Shown: positions 1-5,858 of the stretch, in pieces
Layout of the letters: each line of letters begins with the position of its first letter
Numbering within the stretch: the first letter of the stretch is position 1
NCBI GenBank assembly: GCA_902806305.1
Contig: CADCWC010000234.1
Location: 1 to 6,458 of the forward strand
DNA: 6,458 nucleotides
Source of the DNA: an uncultured Thermoleophilia bacterium
GTDB taxonomy: Bacteria; Actinomycetota; Thermoleophilia; Gaiellales; F1-60-MAGs149
Reading direction: 5' to 3'
Translations under genes and position numbers: made by a program
Notes under the pieces: model-generated
Database searches by the model: none
What the model saw: only the letters and a program-made list of their open reading frames with translations
Told to the model about the DNA's origin: nothing

Positions 1-2
1 TC

Positions 3-1448
3 CTGCGCGACCAGCGCGTGACATGGTCCTACGGGGAGCTGGCGCGGAGGGTCGCGGAGGTCGCCGGCGGGCTGCGGGCGCGCGGGGTCGGCCAGGGCGA
101 CGTGGTCGGAGTGGTGCTGCCGAATGGCCCCGAGTACATCGAGGCCTGGTGGGCGATCCTCTGGCTCGGCGCGGTGTTCAACCCGGTCAATCCCGCGCTG
201 ACCGGCCGCGAGGCCGCGGGCATCCTCTCCGACTCCGGCGCGTCGCTCGTCATCTGCGAGCAGGACATCGCCTCGGCGCTCGACGAGCACGCGGCCGACC
301 TGCCGGACCTGCGCGAGACCGTGCTCGTCGACCGCGCCGCCGCCGACCCGCTCGCCGCCCTGCGGGGCGACGCGGTGCCCGAGCCGGCCCCGGTGGGCTG
401 GGACGGCCTGGCCTCGCTCGTCTACACCTCGGGAACGACGGGCCGCCCGAAGGGCGCCATGCTCACGCACGGCAACTTCATCGCGAACATCCGGATGCTC
501 GGCGAGCTCGTCCCCGTCGGGCGGGGCGACGTGCTCGGCATGGTGCTGCCGCTCTTCCACGTCAACGCCCAGATGGTCACGACGATGATGCCGATGCTGC
601 TCGGGGCACAGGTGGCCATGTGGGAGCGATTCTCGGCGTCCACCTTCTGGGAGACGGTCGCCCGCTTCGAGCCCGTGACGTTCTCGAGCGTCCCGACCAT
701 GCTCGCCGCGCTCCTGCATGCGCCGGGCGCCGACGACGCGGAGACCAACACCCTGCGCTTCGTCATCTGCGGCGCCGCGCCCCTGTCGCCGGCGCTGTTC
801 CGGCGCTTCGAGGAGAAGTTCGGGGTGGCGATCCTCGAGGGCTACGGCCTCACCGAGGGCACCTGCACCTCGACGTTGAATCCCTTCTACGGGCCGCGGA
901 AGATCGGCTCGATCGGCCTCCCGACGCGCAACCAGGACGTCGTCGTCCGCCTCGAGGACGGCACCGCAGCACCCGACGGCGTCGCCGGCGACGTCTGTGT
1001 GCGCGGGCCGAACGTCATGCAGGGCTACTTCAACCGCCCCGACGCGACCGCCGAGGCCCTGCGCGACGGCTGGCTCTACACGGGCGACGTCGGGTACCGC
1101 GACGAGGACGGCTTCTTCTTCCTCGTCGACCGCAAGAAGGACATGATCATCCGCGGCGGGGAGAACATCTACCCGCGCGAGATCGAGGACGCCCTCGTCG
1201 AGCATCCCGGGGTCCAGGCGGCGGCCGTCGTCGGCCGGCCCGACGAGGTGCGCGGGGAGGAGGTCCACGCCGTGATCGTCATCGCGCCCGGCACCGACCT
1301 GGAGGACGTCGAACGGCACGCCCGGGAGCGCCTGGCGAAGTTCAAGGTCCCGACGACCTGGGAGGTGGTCGACGAGCTCCCCAAGACGTCGACCGGGAAG
1401 ATCGACAAGAAGCCGCTGCGGGCGCGGATCCAGGCCCCGGCGGGCTGA
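3..1448 (+). CDS. Acyl-CoA synthetase / AMP-dependent ligase (ANL superfamily), 5' end cut off
   Basis: This enzyme should activate a carboxylic acid with ATP to an acyl-adenylate and transfer it to CoA. Numbering residues from the GTG at 18, the family motifs are all present: the phosphate-binding loop YTSGTTGRPKG at 136-146, the A5 motif GYGLTE at 275-280, YTGD at 354-357, the hinge segment with DRKKDMIIRGGENIYP at 371-386, and the C-terminal PKTSTGK with the expected catalytic lysine K461. The reading frame is open to the left edge and the preceding residues (LRDQR) fit the usual family sequence just before the first motif, so the true start lies upstream and perhaps 20-30 residues are missing. 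The LPLFHVNAQ region and the following segment resemble the CaiC/FadD-like branch, but substrate cannot be read from this. A terminator-like hairpin follows the stop. Confidence 0.93.
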   Translation: MRDQRVTWSYGELARRVAEVAGGLRARGVGQGDVVGVVLPNGPEYIEAWWAILWLGAVFNPVNPALTGREAAGILSDSGASLVICEQDIASALDEHAADLPDLRETVLVDRAAADPLAALRGDAVPEPAPVGWDGLASLVYTSGTTGRPKGAMLTHGNFIANIRMLGELVPVGRGDVLGMVLPLFHVNAQMVTTMMPMLLGAQVAMWERFSASTFWETVARFEPVTFSSVPTMLAALLHAPGADDAETNTLRFVICGAAPLSPALFRRFEEKFGVAILEGYGLTEGTCTSTLNPFYGPRKIGSIGLPTRNQDVVVRLEDGTAAPDGVAGDVCVRGPNVMQGYFNRPDATAEALRDGWLYTGDVGYRDEDGFFFLVDRKKDMIIRGGENIYPREIEDALVEHPGVQAAAVVGRPDEVRGEEVHAVIVIAPGTDLEDVERHARERLAKFKVPTTWEVVDELPKTSTGKIDKKPLRARIQAPAG

Positions 1449-1458
1449 CAGGACTGCC

Positions 1459-1495
1459 GGCCGGGGCGTCCCTCCTCTCCACCGGCGTCCCGGCC
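1459..1495 (+). terminator. Terminator-like GC hairpin after the acyl-CoA synthetase
   Basis: The sequence at 1459-1468 (GGCCGGGGCG) pairs with 1486-1495 (CGTCCCGGCC) in a 10-bp stem containing one G-U pair, with a 17-nt pyrimidine-rich loop. It begins 11 nt after the stop codon at 1446-1448. There is no proper U-tract, only a short run of T at 1510-1512 further on, so it matches the tail-less hairpins proposed for high-GC actinobacteria better than a classic intrinsic terminator. In DNA this rich in G and C, stems form by chance, so termination is inferred from position plus stem length. Confidence 0.4.
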
Positions 1496-1503
1496 CGCGG
1501 CGG

Positions 1504-1545
1504 TTGGGGTTTCTCCAAGGAGGGGCTCGCGCCCCGACAGGGGGC
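1504..1545 (+). other. Cluster of small, partly exclusive hairpins upstream of the dehydrogenase
   Basis: Three short stems lie side by side. TTGGGG at 1504-1509 pairs with CTCCAA at 1513-1518 (one G-U, TTT loop). GGGGC at 1522-1526 pairs with GCCCC at 1531-1535 (TCGC loop). The same GCCCC can instead pair with GGGGC at 1541-1545 (GACAG loop). The second and third therefore compete for one strand, as in an attenuator. A perfect ribosome-binding-like AAGGAGG at 1517-1523 sits between the first two stems but has no start codon at a useful distance. I do not recognise a known riboswitch. The rest of the gap, 1546-1591, holds only an imperfect 11-nt tandem repeat at 1566-1587. Confidence 0.3.
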
Positions 1546-1591
1546 GCAGGACGACGCGGCAGCATGCGGAGCCGGAGCGGAGCCGAGCACG

Positions 1592-1597
1592 AAGGAG
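1592..1597 (+). promoter_or_regulatory. Ribosome binding site for the dehydrogenase
   Basis: AAGGAG lies 11 nt before the ATG at 1609, longer than ideal, and 3 nt before another ATG at 1601. The 1601 ATG opens a three-codon frame (M-E-R-stop) whose TGA overlaps the dehydrogenase ATG as ATGA. A second GGAG at 1603-1606 is only 2 nt from the real start. The site supports a start at 1609 rather than any in-frame start further upstream. Confidence 0.6.
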
Positions 1598-1608
1598 CTG
1601 ATGGAGCG

Positions 1609-2649
1609 ATGAAGGCAGCCGTCTTCAAGGGCATCGAGGATCTGCAGGTCGAGGACGTCCCCGAGCCCGAGGCCGGCCCCGACGACGTCGTCGTCGAGGT
1701 CCGGGCCGTCGGGGTCTGCGGCTCGGACCTGCACACCTACACTCACGGCTCGTTCGTCGCGCCGGGGCAGATCATGGGCCACGAGTTCGCCGGCGAGGTC
1801 GTCGCGGCCGGGTCCGAGGTGCAGGGCGTGTCGGTGGGCGACCGGCTGACCGCGTCGCCGCTCGTGCCGTGCGACGACTGCCCCCGCTGCGCGGAGGGCC
1901 GCTACAACCTCTGCGCCGCGGCCTGGACGCAGGGCCTGGCCTACGGGCGTCCCGGTGCCTTCGCCGAGCGCATCCGCATCCCGCACCCCGTCCCGGGCCA
2001 GAACGTCTTCCCGCTCGGCGACGAGATCAGCGACGAGGCCGGCGCGCTCGTCGAGCCGCTCGCGGTCGCGGTGCACGCCGCCAAGCTCGCCGAGCCGGTG
2101 CAGGGGACCACCGCGCTCGTCATCGGGCTCGGGACGATCGGGCTGCAGGTGGTGCAGGCGCTGCGCGCCCGCGGCGCGGGCCGCGTCATCGCCGTGGACC
2201 TGTCCGAGCTGCGCCTGGACGTCGCGCGCACCCTCGGCGCGGAGGCCTACCCCGGCGCCCGTGGGCTGGACGCCGTCCTCGCCGACGCGCTCGCCGGTGG
2301 CGGCGAGATCGATCTCGTCTTCGAGTGCTCGGGTGTCCCCGCCCTCGCCGAGGGCGCCCTCGGGCACGTCCGCGCCGGCGGGACGATCGTCGTGCTCGCG
2401 CTGTTCGACGACCCGGTGACCTTCAACCCGACCGTGCTCGTCCAGAAGGAGATCCGCCTGCAGGGGAGCATCGCCTACACCGGCGAGGACTTCGGCGACG
2501 CGGTCGCGATGATCCGCGCCGGGCAGGCGCAGTCCGCGCCGCTCATCACGCACCGGGAGGCACTGGAGGACATCTCGCAGGCCTTCGCCACGCAGCTCGA
2601 CAAGGACCACTCGATCAAGGTCCTCGTCACCCCCGCCGCCGGCTCGTGA
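1609..2649 (+). CDS. Zinc-dependent medium-chain alcohol/polyol dehydrogenase
   Basis: This 346-residue cytosolic oxidoreductase should interconvert a secondary alcohol or polyol and its ketone. It belongs to the MDR superfamily, in the sorbitol/2,3-butanediol/threonine dehydrogenase group. The GroES-like catalytic domain has the zinc ligands C37 (GVCGSD), H58-E59 (GHEF) and E149 (VEP), plus the four-cysteine structural zinc site C88, C91, C94, C102. The Rossmann domain carries GLGTIG at 173-178, and D197 at the end of the second strand (VIAVD) predicts NAD rather than NADP. Length is normal. The start MKAAVFKG is the family-typical N-terminus; the frame is open upstream to 1504, but that extension is not family-like. 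No TANNNT-type -10 box is seen in the gap before it, so it may depend on read-through or on a promoter I cannot recognise. It overlaps the next gene by 4 nt. Exact substrate is unknown. Confidence 0.93.
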   Translation: MKAAVFKGIEDLQVEDVPEPEAGPDDVVVEVRAVGVCGSDLHTYTHGSFVAPGQIMGHEFAGEVVAAGSEVQGVSVGDRLTASPLVPCDDCPRCAEGRYNLCAAAWTQGLAYGRPGAFAERIRIPHPVPGQNVFPLGDEISDEAGALVEPLAVAVHAAKLAEPVQGTTALVIGLGTIGLQVVQALRARGAGRVIAVDLSELRLDVARTLGAEAYPGARGLDAVLADALAGGGEIDLVFECSGVPALAEGALGHVRAGGTIVVLALFDDPVTFNPTVLVQKEIRLQGSIAYTGEDFGDAVAMIRAGQAQSAPLITHREALEDISQAFATQLDKDHSIKVLVTPAAGS

Positions 2650-3341
2650 CCTCGAGCGACGCAGGCGGGGTCCCCCAGAAGCCATTCGAGCTGCCGGCCG
2701 GGGCGACCGAGGTCGTCCTGGTGCGGCACGGCGCCTCGGAGCTCGCGCTCCCGGGCGCGCCGTTCCCCCTCGTCGACGGTCGCGGCGACCCGAACCTGTC
2801 CGAGGCCGGCCACGGGCAGGCGCAGGCGGTCGCCGCGCGCCTGGCCTCCGAGCCGATCGAGCGCCTGTTCGTCACGCCGCTGCGCCGGACGCATCAGACG
2901 GCGGCGCCGCTCGCCGAGGCGATCGGGCTTGAACCGGACGTCGTCGAGGACCTCGCGGAGGTGCGGCTCGGCGAGTGGGAGGGCGGGGAGTACCGCCTTC
3001 GCGTCGCCGCGGGGGACCCGATCATCCGGCGCGTGTTCGAGGAGGAGCGGTGGGACGTCATCCCGGGCGCCGAGTCGTCGGACTCGCTCGCCGCGCGCGT
3101 GCGCTCGGGGATGCTGCGCGTCGCGCAGGCCACCGGGCCCGACCGTGTCGCGGTCGTCGTCGTCCACGGGGGCATCGTCGGCGAGGCGTGCCGGCAGGCG
3201 ACCGGCAGCCGGCCGTTCGCGTTCGTGCACTCCGACAACGCCTCGATCTCCCGCATCGTCGTCCGGCCGAGCGGCAAGTGGCAGCTGCGCTCGTTCAACG
3301 ACATCGCGCACCTGGCCGTGCGGACGGGGCCGGCGGGCTGA
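2646..3341 (+). CDS. Histidine phosphatase family protein (phosphoglycerate mutase-like)
   Basis: This 231-residue protein belongs to the branch-1 histidine phosphatase superfamily, whose members remove or transfer phosphate through a phosphohistidine. The N-terminal signature VRHG gives R27 and H28 (the nucleophile). TPLRRTHQTA at 77-86 supplies the second arginine, E105 in LAEVRLGEWEG is the likely proton donor, and VVHGG carries the second histidine H174. All core catalytic residues are therefore present. Its size and the segment between E105 and H174 suit a phosphatase (PhoE/CobC/GpmB-like) rather than a glycolytic mutase, but the substrate cannot be assigned. The GTG start overlaps the dehydrogenase stop as GTGA with no clear ribosome binding site of its own, so translation is probably coupled; no sensible later start precedes VRHG. 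The two genes are most likely one operon. Confidence 0.9.
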   Translation: MTSSDAGGVPQKPFELPAGATEVVLVRHGASELALPGAPFPLVDGRGDPNLSEAGHGQAQAVAARLASEPIERLFVTPLRRTHQTAAPLAEAIGLEPDVVEDLAEVRLGEWEGGEYRLRVAAGDPIIRRVFEEERWDVIPGAESSDSLAARVRSGMLRVAQATGPDRVAVVVVHGGIVGEACRQATGSRPFAFVHSDNASISRIVVRPSGKWQLRSFNDIAHLAVRTGPAG

Positions 3342-3384
3342 GCGATGTGCCGCGGCTTGGAGGTTCGACAAGGTCCGATCCCGG

Positions 3385-3399
3385 CGGCCGGGCCGGCCG
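3385..3399 (+). terminator. Weak hairpin after the histidine phosphatase gene
   Basis: CGGCC at 3385-3389 pairs with GGCCG at 3395-3399 around a GGGCC loop. It lies about 43 nt after the phosphatase stop and just before the -10-like box of the next unit. The flanking GGCG (3383-3386) and CGCC (3404-3407) offer an alternative stem. There is no T-run. Position suits a transcript end between two units, but the run of CCGG-type sequence makes chance pairing likely. Confidence 0.2.
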
Positions 3400-3412
3400 A
3401 CGGCGCCTCATC

Positions 3413-3418
3413 TAGCGT
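3413..3418 (+). promoter_or_regulatory. Probable -10 promoter element of the dikinase operon
   Basis: TAGCGT fits the actinobacterial -10 consensus TANNNT and stands out in an otherwise AT-poor gap. Transcription would be expected to begin 6-7 nt downstream, at about 3424-3425, which is exactly the GTG at 3425. I see no convincing -35 at the usual spacing (around 3390 the sequence is only G and C); a TTCGACA at 3363-3369 is too far away. Absence of a -35 is common for extended or leaderless actinobacterial promoters. Confidence 0.5.
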
Positions 3419-3424
3419 TCTCCC

Positions 3425-4075
3425 GTGACCGAGGGAGGGCCAGTGCAGGACGAGACGACGCAGGTGCGCGACATCGAGCTGCTCGCACTCCACGGGCTGG
3501 CGGTGAAGAAGGCCGGTTCGGCCGTCGCGGTCGCCGACATCCTCGGCCGCGAGGAGGCCGAGGTCGCGGGCGCCCTCGACGACGCCGCCCGCGCGGGCCG
3601 CGCCATGGCGGCGAAGGGCATGTACATGGTCACGCCGGCGGGCCGCTCGTGGCTGGACGAGCAGTATCCGGTGGCCTTCGCCCGGTTCCGGGCCGATCCC
3701 GAGTCCGCCGCCGCGTACGAGCGCTTCGAGCGGGTCAACCGCGAGCTGCTCACGCTCTTCACCGACTGGCAGATGATGCCCGCGGGCGGCGAGCGGATCC
3801 CGAACGACCACTCGGATCCCGACTACGACCGCGACATCGTCGACCGCCTCGGCGCGCTGCACGAGCGCGGGCTCAAGCCGCTCGACCGCTTCCGGGCACT
3901 CGACGAGCGCCTCGGCGAGTACCCGCGCCGCCTGGAGCAGGCCTACGACAAGGTGCTGGCCGGCGAGCACGAGTTCGTGAGCGGCGCGCGGGTCGACAGC
4001 TACCACACCGTCTGGTTCGAGCTGCACGAGGACCTGCTCCGCATGCTCGGCCGGGAGCGCGAGGTCTACGAATGA
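3425..4075 (+). CDS. Winged-helix-like protein of unrecognised family, linked to the dikinase
   Basis: I do not recognise this 216-residue protein as a named family. Residues about 15-78 read like a winged helix: a first helix (IELLALHGLAVKKAG), a short second helix (AVADILG), a third helix with EEAEVAGALDDAARAG, then a basic turn and strand (AAKGMYMVTPAG) resembling a wing. Residues 80-216 look wholly helical and charged, with aromatic-rich pieces such as LLTLFTDWQMM (109-119 region) and DSYHTVWFELHEDLL (191-205 region). There is no signal peptide or membrane segment. Its stop overlaps the dikinase start as ATGA, so the two are translationally coupled; this suggests a dedicated regulator, or a structural subunit or adaptor of the enzyme. 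The start is ambiguous: GTG 3425 suits leaderless initiation, while GTG 3443 has a ribosome binding site (210 residues). Coding is well supported by codon bias and operon position. Confidence 0.8.
   Translation: MTEGGPVQDETTQVRDIELLALHGLAVKKAGSAVAVADILGREEAEVAGALDDAARAGRAMAAKGMYMVTPAGRSWLDEQYPVAFARFRADPESAAAYERFERVNRELLTLFTDWQMMPAGGERIPNDHSDPDYDRDIVDRLGALHERGLKPLDRFRALDERLGEYPRRLEQAYDKVLAGEHEFVSGARVDSYHTVWFELHEDLLRMLGREREVYE
3431..3439 (+). promoter_or_regulatory. Ribosome-binding-like site that favours an alternative start at 3443
   Basis: GAGGGAGGG lies 4-8 nt before an in-frame GTG at 3443, six codons inside the longer reading frame. With a transcript start near 3425 it would make an 18-nt leader with a good ribosome binding site. 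It therefore competes with leaderless initiation at the GTG at 3425. Confidence 0.4.
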
Positions 4076-5826
4076 GCAGGGTCTCCGAGCGCATCCTCGT
4101 GCTGGACGGCACGGCGACGTACGGCCCGGAGATCATCGGCGGCAAGGGCGCAAGCATCGCGCGCATGCGCGCGCTCGCCCTGCCCGTGCCTCCCGCCTTC
4201 GTCCTCCCGATCGAGGAGTGCCGCCGGTACCACGCCGGTGACGGGGGACTCGAGGACCCGGTGTGGGAGGCGGTCCTGACCGGCGTCGCCGGCCTCGAGC
4301 GCGACACCGGCCGCCGCCTGGGGGATCCCGAGGCGCCCCTGCTCGTGTCGGTGCGGTCGGGCGCCGCGGTGAGCATGCCGGGGATGATGGACACCATCCT
4401 GAACCTCGGGATGACGGACGCCGTGGAGGAGGGCCTGGCCCGCCTGAGCGGCGACGCCGGCTTCGCGCGCGAGACCCACGTGCGGTTCGTCCACGAGTTC
4501 GGGCACACGGTGCTCGGCGCCGACCTCGACCCGCCGGCCGGCGACGCGACGGCCGACGACACGCGCGCCGCGGTCCGCGAGGACACCGGGGCGGAGGTGC
4601 CCACCGACCCGCACGACCAGCTCCGGGCGGCGATCCTCGCGGTCTTCGACTCCTGGACCTCGCGGCGAGCGGTCGCCTACAGGCGGCACTGGAACATCCC
4701 GCAGGACGGCGGCACCGCCGTGGTGGTCCAGGCGATGGTCTTCGGGAACCTCGGCGAGGAGTCCGGCACGGGCGTCCTCTTCACGCGCGACCCGCTCAAC
4801 GGCGACCCCGAGCCGTTCGGGGACTGGCTGCCCGGCGGGCAGGGCGAGGACGTCGTGGCCGGCACGCATGACCCGCTGCCGCTGTCGGCGCTGGCCGCGT
4901 CGCTGCCGGCGGCCCACGAGGAGCTCATCGCTGCCGGCAGGCTGCTCGAGCGCGAGCACGGCGACGTGCAGGACATCGAGTTCACGATCGAGCGCGGGCG
5001 CCTGTACCTGCTGCAGGCGCGCGCCGCCAAGCGCTCGCCGCAGGCCGCTGTCCGCACGGCCGTCGAGCTCGTCGAGACGGGTGCGATCGACGTCGCCACG
5101 GCGCTCGGCCGGGTCACGCCCGAGCAGCTCGAGACCGTGCTCGCCCCCCTGCTTCCCGACGAGGTCACGGCCGCGGCCGAGGTGCTGGCGCGCGGAACGC
5201 CCGCATGCCCGGGGGTGGCCTCTGGCCGCGTGGTCAGGACGTCCGACGAGGCCGAGGTGGCCGATGACGTGGTCGTGCTGGCGCGGCCCACGACGAGCCC
5301 CGAGGACGTCTCCGGGATGATCTCCGCGGCCGGCGTCGTGACCGAGCGCGGAGGAGCGACGTCCCACGCGGCGGTCGTGAGCCGCGCGCTCGGCCGGCCG
5401 AGCGTCGTCGGCGTGGGCGAGGACGTCACGGCGCCATGGGCCGGCGAGGTCGTCACGGTCGACGGGTCCAAGGGCGTGGTGTACGCGGGCCGGCTCGCGA
5501 CGGCGGACGTGCGCGTCGAGGACGTCCCGGGCCTGGAGCGCCTGATCGGCTGGGCGCGTGAGCGCGGTCCCGCAGCCGTCGTCCACGACGCGCCCGACGC
5601 CCTCGACCTCGACGAGCTGGGGATCACCGTCGCCCCCGACGCCGCGCCCGACGTCGACGAGCTCGTCGAGCGCATGCGCGGCGCCCCTGCCGTGCGCGGC
5701 TCCGTGCTCAGCACCGCTCAAGGCGCCCAGGCGGTCGCCCGCAGCGGCGTGACCACCGTGGTCGCGCTGCCCGGGCAGCATGCCGCGACGCTGCTCCTCC
5801 GCCTGGCCCAGGCGCGGGAGAGCTGA
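4072..5826 (+). CDS. Pyruvate phosphate dikinase-like protein lacking the PEP/pyruvate barrel
   Basis: This 584-residue protein matches the N-terminal two-thirds of PPDK (normally about 870-900 residues). The ATP-grasp region (about 1-320) has GGKGAS with K25, SVRSG with R95, the SMPGMMDTILNLG segment (101-113), QAMVFGNLGEESGTGVLFTRDP (220-241 region), and DIEFTI...LLQAR with D301, E303 and Q315. These correspond to the nucleotide-site residues of clostridial PPDK. The swivelling phosphohistidine domain (about 375-475) carries RGGATSHAAV with catalytic H432; T430 sits at the position targeted by the PPDK regulatory protein in other species. Residues after about 480 are short and contain no PEP- or pyruvate-binding motifs. 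It should thus transfer phosphate from ATP to its histidine, but needs another protein for the final acceptor. GAGG at 4061-4064, 7 nt before the ATG, is the ribosome binding site. The short PpdK annotated in mycobacteria is the nearest precedent I know. Confidence 0.9.
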   Translation: MSRVSERILVLDGTATYGPEIIGGKGASIARMRALALPVPPAFVLPIEECRRYHAGDGGLEDPVWEAVLTGVAGLERDTGRRLGDPEAPLLVSVRSGAAVSMPGMMDTILNLGMTDAVEEGLARLSGDAGFARETHVRFVHEFGHTVLGADLDPPAGDATADDTRAAVREDTGAEVPTDPHDQLRAAILAVFDSWTSRRAVAYRRHWNIPQDGGTAVVVQAMVFGNLGEESGTGVLFTRDPLNGDPEPFGDWLPGGQGEDVVAGTHDPLPLSALAASLPAAHEELIAAGRLLEREHGDVQDIEFTIERGRLYLLQARAAKRSPQAAVRTAVELVETGAIDVATALGRVTPEQLETVLAPLLPDEVTAAAEVLARGTPACPGVASGRVVRTSDEAEVADDVVVLARPTTSPEDVSGMISAAGVVTERGGATSHAAVVSRALGRPSVVGVGEDVTAPWAGEVVTVDGSKGVVYAGRLATADVRVEDVPGLERLIGWARERGPAAVVHDAPDALDLDELGITVAPDAAPDVDELVERMRGAPAVRGSVLSTAQGAQAVARSGVTTVVALPGQHAATLLLRLAQARES

Positions 5827-5858
5827 TGTCCAGACGTCCATCACAGGAGGAGAGATGA
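5826..5858 (+). other. Ten-codon mini-frame bridging the dikinase and the next gene
   Basis: An ATG at 5826 shares its A with the dikinase TGA (TGATG), runs ten codons (MSRRPSQEER) and ends in a TGA at 5856-5858 that overlaps the next gene's ATG (ATGA). GGGAG at 5816-5820 could serve as its ribosome binding site. It may let ribosomes reinitiate across the 28-nt gap, or may be accidental. A functional peptide is not claimed. Confidence 0.25.
5845..5850 (+). promoter_or_regulatory. Strong ribosome binding site of the second histidine-domain gene
   Basis: A perfect AGGAGG, continuing as AGGAGGAGAG, ends 4 nt before the ATG at 5855. It is the strongest such site before any start in the window, suggesting that this protein is made at least as abundantly as the dikinase-like partner. 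It fixes the start of the last gene. Confidence 0.75.

Noticed and set aside
18..20. GTG as the true start of the acyl-CoA synthetase
   Set aside because: The frame is open to the left edge with family-like residues before it, and too little N-terminal sequence would precede the first motif; the gene is simply cut by the window.
1566..1587. Imperfect tandem repeat of an 11-nt unit (GCGGAGCCGGA / GCGGAGCCGAG)
   Set aside because: Only two copies with mismatches in very GC-rich sequence; not enough to call an operator or repeat element.
23..1612. Overlapping + strand frame of 529 codons in another phase across the ligase
   Set aside because: Arginine- and proline-rich shadow frame with no domain; the ligase frame contains every ANL motif.
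1342..2685. Open frame of 447 codons on the - strand opposite the ligase end and the dehydrogenase
   Set aside because: Antisense shadow of well-supported genes; composition is R, G, E, D-rich repeats without any recognisable domain.
2929..4071. Open frame continuing upstream of the dikinase ATG
   Set aside because: The upstream part overlaps two real genes and is serine/arginine-rich noise. PPDK homology begins right at the ATG at 4072, which has a ribosome binding site.
5826..5843. Partly palindromic stretch around GACGTC between the dikinase and the next gene
   Set aside because: Only a 6-bp core palindrome plus 4-bp matching ends (GATG/CATC); too weak for an operator and inside a translated-through operon gap.
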